From Eutypa lata (taxonomy: Eukaryota > Ascomycota > Sordariomycetes > Xylariales > Diatrypaceae), in contig JAKULF010000005.1 in the NCBI GenBank assembly GCA_022661535.1, positions 4,402,001 to 4,466,000 on the forward strand: 64,000 nucleotides of DNA, written 5' to 3'. The notes under the pieces are model-generated. The model had not been told where the DNA came from. It saw only the letters and a list, made by a program, of their open reading frames with translations, and made no database searches. Shown here piece after piece: positions 58,713 to 64,000 of this stretch; the stretch's first letter is position 1; the number at the start of each line of letters is the position of its first letter. The translations under genes and the position numbers were made by a program.

Positions 58713-60250
58713 ATGGCTTCGCTCGTCATAAGTCAGGAACTGCCGCGAAGCGATGTTCTGCTTCTAAAAAATCTTGGTAGGGACATTGAACTACGCCAAA
58801 AAGCCCCCCACACTTCCGAAGATGATAAAGTCAGATCACCCCAAGAAAACGCAGAGAAACAATGCTATACACGCAGCCAGGAAGCGGCCAACGGAAGTAG
58901 GTTTACCAATGCAGATAAGACCAAGCCCAGAGAGCCCAGAGAAAATAGCGACTATCTCATTTAGCCTAACGTACCGATTGCTAACTCCGAATTTTCCGTA
59001 GCCCTACCGTTTACTGATGAGCGGGTCCTAGCTCAGATGAAGGGTCTAAACGACCCATCACATTCGGATTTCGAGCCAGCCGTGTTCTCCTCGGTGGATC
59101 TCCAAGATTTGTCCTCGAAGCTCCATCCAATTGTATATCAAAACCTGCTGCTTCCTTATATCAAATGGGCACAGAAGGTTGCACGGTTCAAGACGGATGT
59201 GGTGATGATTACACATTTGATCATCTACTTCACTACTTCTGTCCCTAGCGCAATATGGTTATTCTATCACTTCAATTATTGGCATGGCATCCTTCATAGT
59301 GCTATGCAATTCTACTACGTGGGCACATACACGCTGATGATGCACCAGCACATCCATGCGAGAGGTATCTTGAGCAAAGATATGTATTGGACAAGGGTGT
59401 TCGACCTGCTGTTTCCGTATATCACTGACCCTCTTATGGGTCATACCTGGAATTCTTACTTCTACCATCACGTGAAGCATCACCATGTCGAAGGCAATGG
59501 ACCGGATGATCTTTCCTCCACCATACGCTACCAGCGGGATAATATCTGGCACTTCCTACACTACGTAGGGCGCTTCTACGTCTTAGTCTGGCTGGACTTA
59601 CCATTGTACTTCTTCAGGAAGAACCGCCTTACGACAGCTCTCAGAGCAGCCTTTTGGGAGTGGGGCACCTATGCTTTCCTCGTCACCATGTATAAGCTTA
59701 ACAGCAGACCGACAATCTTCGTGTTTATACTACCTCTGATGCTGATGCGCCTTGGCCTGATGGTGGGCAACTGGGGTCAACATGCTTTCGTTGATGCTGA
59801 CGAGCCCGATTCTGACTACCGATCCAGCGTTACGCTAATTGACGTGCCTGTAGGTCTCTTCCTCTTCGTCCAACATAGTTGGGACATGATTCCTTGACTA
59901 ACTTGATTGTTTCCCATTGATAGAGCAACCGCTATTGTTACAATGACGGGTATCACATATCCCACCATCTGAACCCGCTTCGGCACTGGCGAGAACACCC
60001 AGTGCATTTCCTTCAGAACAAGGAAACATATAGCCGAGAGCATTCACTTGTCTTCCACAACATTGATTACCTCATGATCACTATTAAGCTTATGCAACGT
60101 GACTACGACCACCTTGCCAAATGTCTCGTCCCGATCGGCGACCAGATCGACATGACATTGGAGGAACGCGCCACGATGCTGAGGAGACACACACAGCGAT
60201 TCAGCGAAGAGGAGATCAAGCAGAAATTTGGCGTCCCTAAGTCAAAGTAG
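58713..60250 (+). CDS. Membrane fatty acid desaturase (three-histidine-box family)
   Basis: An integral membrane di-iron enzyme of the fatty acid desaturase/hydroxylase superfamily; the substrate is unknown. I join exons 58713-58896, 59002-59849 and 59924-60250, giving 452 aa. The three histidine boxes are HQHIH (about residue 175), HHVKHHH (about 216) and HISHH (about 355-359). The third is created by the splice at 59850-59923 (GTAGGT/TAG). Hydrophobic helices flank the boxes (VVMITHLIIYFTTSVPSAIW, FIFVLPLMLMRLG-like). No cytochrome b5 domain is present. The first intron is less certain: donor GTAGGT at 58897 with a TGCTAAC branch site gives 61 residues in exon 1, while GTAGGG at 58777 keeps the same phase and gives 21. 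The C-terminus is basic (KQKFGVPKSK), which might be a cytosolic ER-retention signal, but this is only a suggestion. Confidence 0.82.
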
Positions 60251-61246
60251 CAAAGCTCTATTCCTTGCTGAGCTAATGAGATAGAATTATCCCTGGTGAC
60301 AGGTGCGGTGGACTACTGTTATGAGTACGGTCTGGACTGGTCTGGGATCAACATTTTAGAATTTAGAAGATGCAACATCTTTTTAGCACTGCTACACCAC
60401 CGCCTTTAACACTATAGAGCAATAGGAAGCCTTTGCTTATTGTCACATTTTCGTAATACATCACAACTTAGCTAGATCATGATTAACAGATGTTCAAACC
60501 GCGAGGGCAAAGTGTTCGTGAACCAATCATACTTATACACCCCCTAGGGCGGAAGCAAGTCCATTCTACCGGAGTACTAACTAACTTAAGCTTATACCAA
60601 GACTGCTTGATAAAATGACGGATTCTCAATCTTAACTCCGATCCATCACGGTGCTATTCGCTCTTTGTCGATAGTCTACAAGGTGGTTTATGTATGCCCA
60701 GCCTGCCAACCTGCCGAGCCGTGGGAAATCGAGCTAGGAATCCGGGCCCGTCCCCGCTCTGTTGCCGCCGTGGGTGTGAGGCGGCCCCATGTTTTACTTA
60801 GCGTACGGAGCTTTCCACGGCCCACCACGATTTCCCCTCCTTGACTTCGCAGTTAACCTTTACACTACTTGTAGGTAGATGATTAAGCTTAAATATCAGT
60901 ATATCCGATGACTCAAGGGCCCACATTGACAGCTTGTTCGGTGTTTTCAAGCATGTACCAACATGTCTCACTTTATGTAATCAGGTAATCAGCCCTCCCT
61001 TCGGCTATAAGACTCATGGACGACAGGTATATAAAGGGGCTCAGGCCTCACGAAGGAAATGAAATGTGAGCTCGACACTCGTATATACAGATTACTGTCT
61101 ACCTACCAGTAGTCAGAGGAAGATTCACAACCCATTATTTGCTCGAAAACTCACCTTTGAAACCGTTCTTACGTGACCTTGATGTCAAGGCTATACCATA
61201 CATAAGTTAGATAGACACCTACCTCCACAAATACAATAACACAAGT
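60251..61246. other. Intergenic region between desaturase and CipA-like genes
   Basis: 1.0 kb with the desaturase 3' flank and the promoter of the next gene. A TATAAA-type word (TATATAAAGG) lies near 61027-61036, about 210 bases before the next start codon. No gene is supported. Confidence 0.6.
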
Positions 61247-62218
61247 ATGGCCACCGCCAATCCCAAACCAATCCTCATAATCGGCGCCGGCGAGCTCGGC
61301 ACCGCCGTCCTCTCAGCCCTGGCCACGCACCCCAAGCGCGGCGACGCCTCCCTCAGCCCCCTATCGGTGCTACTGCGCCCATCGACCATCGCATCAAGCG
61401 ACCCATCCAAGCAAGCCTCGAACGAGCGCCTGCGCTCTTTAGGCGCGGCGACGCTGGAACCAGGCGACGTCGGCGCCGACTCCGAGGAGGCGCTCGCGGC
61501 CACCTTCACCCGCTACCACGCTGTCGTCGTGTGCGCAGGAATGGGGTTCCCGCCCGGGACGCAGCTCAAGATCGCGCGGGCGGCGGTCCTCCGGGCGCAG
61601 GTGCCGCGGTTTGTTCCCTGGCAGTGGGGCATCGACTACGATATCGTCGGGCAAGGAAGCGCGCAGGATCTGTTCGACGAGCAGCTTGCGGTTCGGAACT
61701 TGCTGAGGGGCAGGCCGGAGGCGAGCGCGACGACGAATTGGGTCATCGTCTCGGTGGGCTTGTTCATGAGCTTTCTGTTCCACCCCGGCTTCGGGGTTGT
61801 CGATTTAGAGGCGGGTGTCGTGCGCGCGCTCGGGAGCTGGGACACCAGGGTGACGGTTACGGATGTGGGGGATATCGCGCGCGTTGCGGCCGAGGTCGTG
61901 TGGGATCCGAGGGGCGGGGAGACGCGGGATACGGTTGTGTTTGCCGGGGGCGATACGGTGACGTATGGGCATGTGGCGGAGCTGGTGGGGAGGAGGTTTG
62001 TGGGGGGAACGAGGTGGAGGCGCGAGGAGTGGTCGCTTGATGTGCTGCGGCGGAGGCTCGAGGTGAACCCGGACGATGGGATGGTTAAGTACCAGAATGT
62101 GTTTGGGGAGGGCCGTGGCGTTGCTTGGGATCTGGATGGGACGATTAATCGCCGGAGGGGGTTGGAGATGACCACTGTGCAGATGTATCTGGCGCGTATG
62201 GAGGACTTGAAGGCGTGA
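61247..62218 (+). CDS. CipA-like NmrA/isoflavone-reductase-family oxidoreductase
   Basis: An atypical short-chain dehydrogenase-like protein of the NmrA/aromatic alcohol reductase group, probably cytosolic and NAD(P)H-binding; the substrate is unknown. It is a single-exon gene of 323 aa. The N-terminal dinucleotide motif is ILIIGAGELGTAVLSAL (GxGxxG near residues 13-18). Later blocks are VVVCAGMGFPPGTQLKIARA, PRFVPWQWGIDYDIVGQGSA and DLFDEQLAVRNLLRG. These resemble fungal proteins labelled oxidoreductase CipA. The coding sequence is strikingly GC-rich, in contrast with the AT-rich flanks. The start at 61247 directly precedes the nucleotide-binding strand. A GT-rich stretch follows the stop. 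Confidence 0.82.
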   Translation: MATANPKPILIIGAGELGTAVLSALATHPKRGDASLSPLSVLLRPSTIASSDPSKQASNERLRSLGAATLEPGDVGADSEEALAATFTRYHAVVVCAGMGFPPGTQLKIARAAVLRAQVPRFVPWQWGIDYDIVGQGSAQDLFDEQLAVRNLLRGRPEASATTNWVIVSVGLFMSFLFHPGFGVVDLEAGVVRALGSWDTRVTVTDVGDIARVAAEVVWDPRGGETRDTVVFAGGDTVTYGHVAELVGRRFVGGTRWRREEWSLDVLRRRLEVNPDDGMVKYQNVFGEGRGVAWDLDGTINRRRGLEMTTVQMYLARMEDLKA

Positions 62219-64000
62219 ATTGGGCTTGTAGGTGGAGTGTGTGAAGGGAGGGGTGAGGGGAAGAGGCTGGTTTGCAGGGGAGGAAAGGGGTTCGTGGAAG
62301 GAGGGTGGATGGTAGTTCGGATTGCATCAAGAAGTCCCTGTTTGGGCGTGCTGGGAATCGGGATGTATGAGGAAATTATTAAATTGTCGTTGTCACTGCA
62401 GTGGCCCTTCGTTGTTTATATTGTCCTATTCCTTTTAAATAGGACGGGGGAGAGATGGCCGAGCAAATTAGCTTGGTCCATTATACGTAGTATCAAATAG
62501 GATCATTCTATTTCTACTATTTAATACTTAACTAGCTATCTGGTGATTGATTTCTAACTAATATAGTGATATCGACATATCTATTGTGTCTAGCTAGCCC
62601 TTGACCCAGGAGGTTCAGCAGATATCTTTATCAATATGACTGTAATTATTATTCACAATGCACACACTAGGCTGCCTTATTCGGACAGGTCAATTCGTGA
62701 ATACATTGTTCTACATAGAACCGACTACAGATGCACACACCTCTGGGGAGAAAGTACATATACTGCGAGGACTGACCCGTTTACGATGGATATTATAGGA
62801 GGAGTGAGTACAACTTATTCACCCGCAGCCGGTTAGAAATTCGTGGAGAACAGTTCTTCATATGAGTAATAGGTATCGCGACAAGAAGCCTGTGGGAAAC
62901 ACCAGATTCAGTAACTTCTGAATCGTGGTGTGTGTTAGTCGTTGGAATAGCTTCTACGGTAGGGTATTTGAGAAGCTTTGATTCTTCTGGGCTTTAGAGC
63001 AGTCGCTAGATTGAGATATAGGGGTACGACTAAGAGTCTATTCAGTAGATATAATTGATTGGGAGGGTCCCAAGCCCTGTTCATTGCGTCTTTACATAGT
63101 CTTGAGCTCCTTGACTCTAGACTTACTTTAATATTGCATATCTACTAGTCTGGGTCATATTCTTCCTAGAAGAGTGGTGTATTTCCTCTAATATCCAGCT
63201 GGTACGAGGTGAGTTCAACAACAGGTGGTGGATATGACATGAAGCATCGCTTAAGTTGATTGATACCTAGGAAGATGATGCTGGGTAAGTTGCAATGACC
63301 TTGGTATTCGTGGATAATGGCGTATATAGTGTATAATAGAGCTAATACAGACTCAATCATGTGTAATTAGTGAGTCATAATAGGAATGTGATGAAAACGG
63401 CACAAAGAACAGAATGGCCTTGTCAAAGCAGCCAAAACATAGAGGACATAGATGGGATGCCCCTTTTGGCCCCTAGAAGTGACATACGTAGGTAATTAGG
63501 TATGTAACAAGCCTTGAGATTATGTCAAATGATAACCAATGGTGTCAATTCGGCTGTTAGTTCTATTAAATAAGGATTGTGACAAGTTCCTGACACGCGA
63601 AACGTAGTTGGGATGAGATGGGAGATATATGCAGCTCCAGCAGCCATCAAATTAGCAGCACACTACGTAACCACGTACATAAATTACACACAAAAAGAGG
63701 TCATGACCTCGAGAAACATCAGTCATAAGTACTAGTTCGTCGTCCGATATCCTTTGGAATGTTTCTAGATCATTCAATTGATTTCGTAAGGGTGCTGTAG
63801 TCTATCTATGACTGAGTTGTTTGATTTCCTTTGTTTCAAATGACCAACGCTCGGGTGACAGAGAGACGTTGACCAACTATCACCGTTAAGTAATATGTAT
63901 ACTCCCATAGGATCATTGATGGATGGAAACCACCAAAATAGCAATTAGACGTAACAACTTCATCCAACATTCATCCACAGTTGCTTATTTCAATCATTTG
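62219..64000. other. Gene-free right end of the window
   Basis: 1.8 kb of AT-rich DNA with only short random frames on both strands. I see no motif, RNA gene or repeat that I can support. Confidence 0.6.

Overview
The window is nuclear DNA of a filamentous ascomycete (Pezizomycotina, most likely a Sordariomycete). The evidence is short introns of about 50-200 bases with GTRNGT donors and CTAAC or TACTAAT-like branch sites, long gene spacing, and a gene set typical of that group (CrgA-type RING/LON protein, Vid21, sphingolipid C9-methyltransferase, CipA-like reductase). I could not run a database search, so the family calls rest on motifs and remembered conserved blocks. Exon joins were worked out by hand and checked for phase.

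From left to right, the first 8.9 kb holds the 3' part of the DNA polymerase alpha catalytic subunit gene (+) and a convergent eIF4G gene (-). A 4.9 kb gene-poor stretch follows, with an AT-rich, TpA-rich core near 9.9-10.9 kb. At 13.8-21.9 kb an Aquarius-type intron-binding helicase (-) and a THO complex subunit 1 gene (+) diverge from one 680-base promoter region. The THO1 gene carries, in the same reading frame, a C-terminal guanylate-kinase-like domain whose key arginines look lost. At 23.6-25.5 kb lies a CrgA-like RING/LON protein (-), whose tiny last exon gives a prenylation-type C-terminus. At 25.5-30.1 kb there is no intact gene, only a decayed HET-domain (heterokaryon incompatibility) remnant and simple repeats.

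At 30.1-36.1 kb are an INSIG-domain membrane protein (-) and a Mak11/PAK1IP1-type ribosome-biogenesis WD protein (-). At 37.2-44.3 kb, Vid21/Eaf1 (-), the NuA4 scaffold, diverges from an Spp2-type G-patch splicing factor (+). At 46.0-53.4 kb are a sphingolipid C9-methyltransferase with an apparent GC-AG intron (+) and Pan1, the endocytic actin regulator (+). The last 11 kb is more accessory in character: an unrecognised multi-pass membrane protein (-) diverges from a fatty acid desaturase (+), followed by a GC-rich CipA-like NmrA-family oxidoreductase (+) and 1.8 kb with no gene that I can support.

Most of the genes are housekeeping and act in replication, translation initiation, splicing, mRNP assembly, chromatin and endocytosis. 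Apart from the Aquarius/THO1 pair, which act in related steps of nascent-RNA handling, I see no cluster logic such as a secondary-metabolite cluster, and no mobile element, CRISPR array, rRNA or convincing tRNA.
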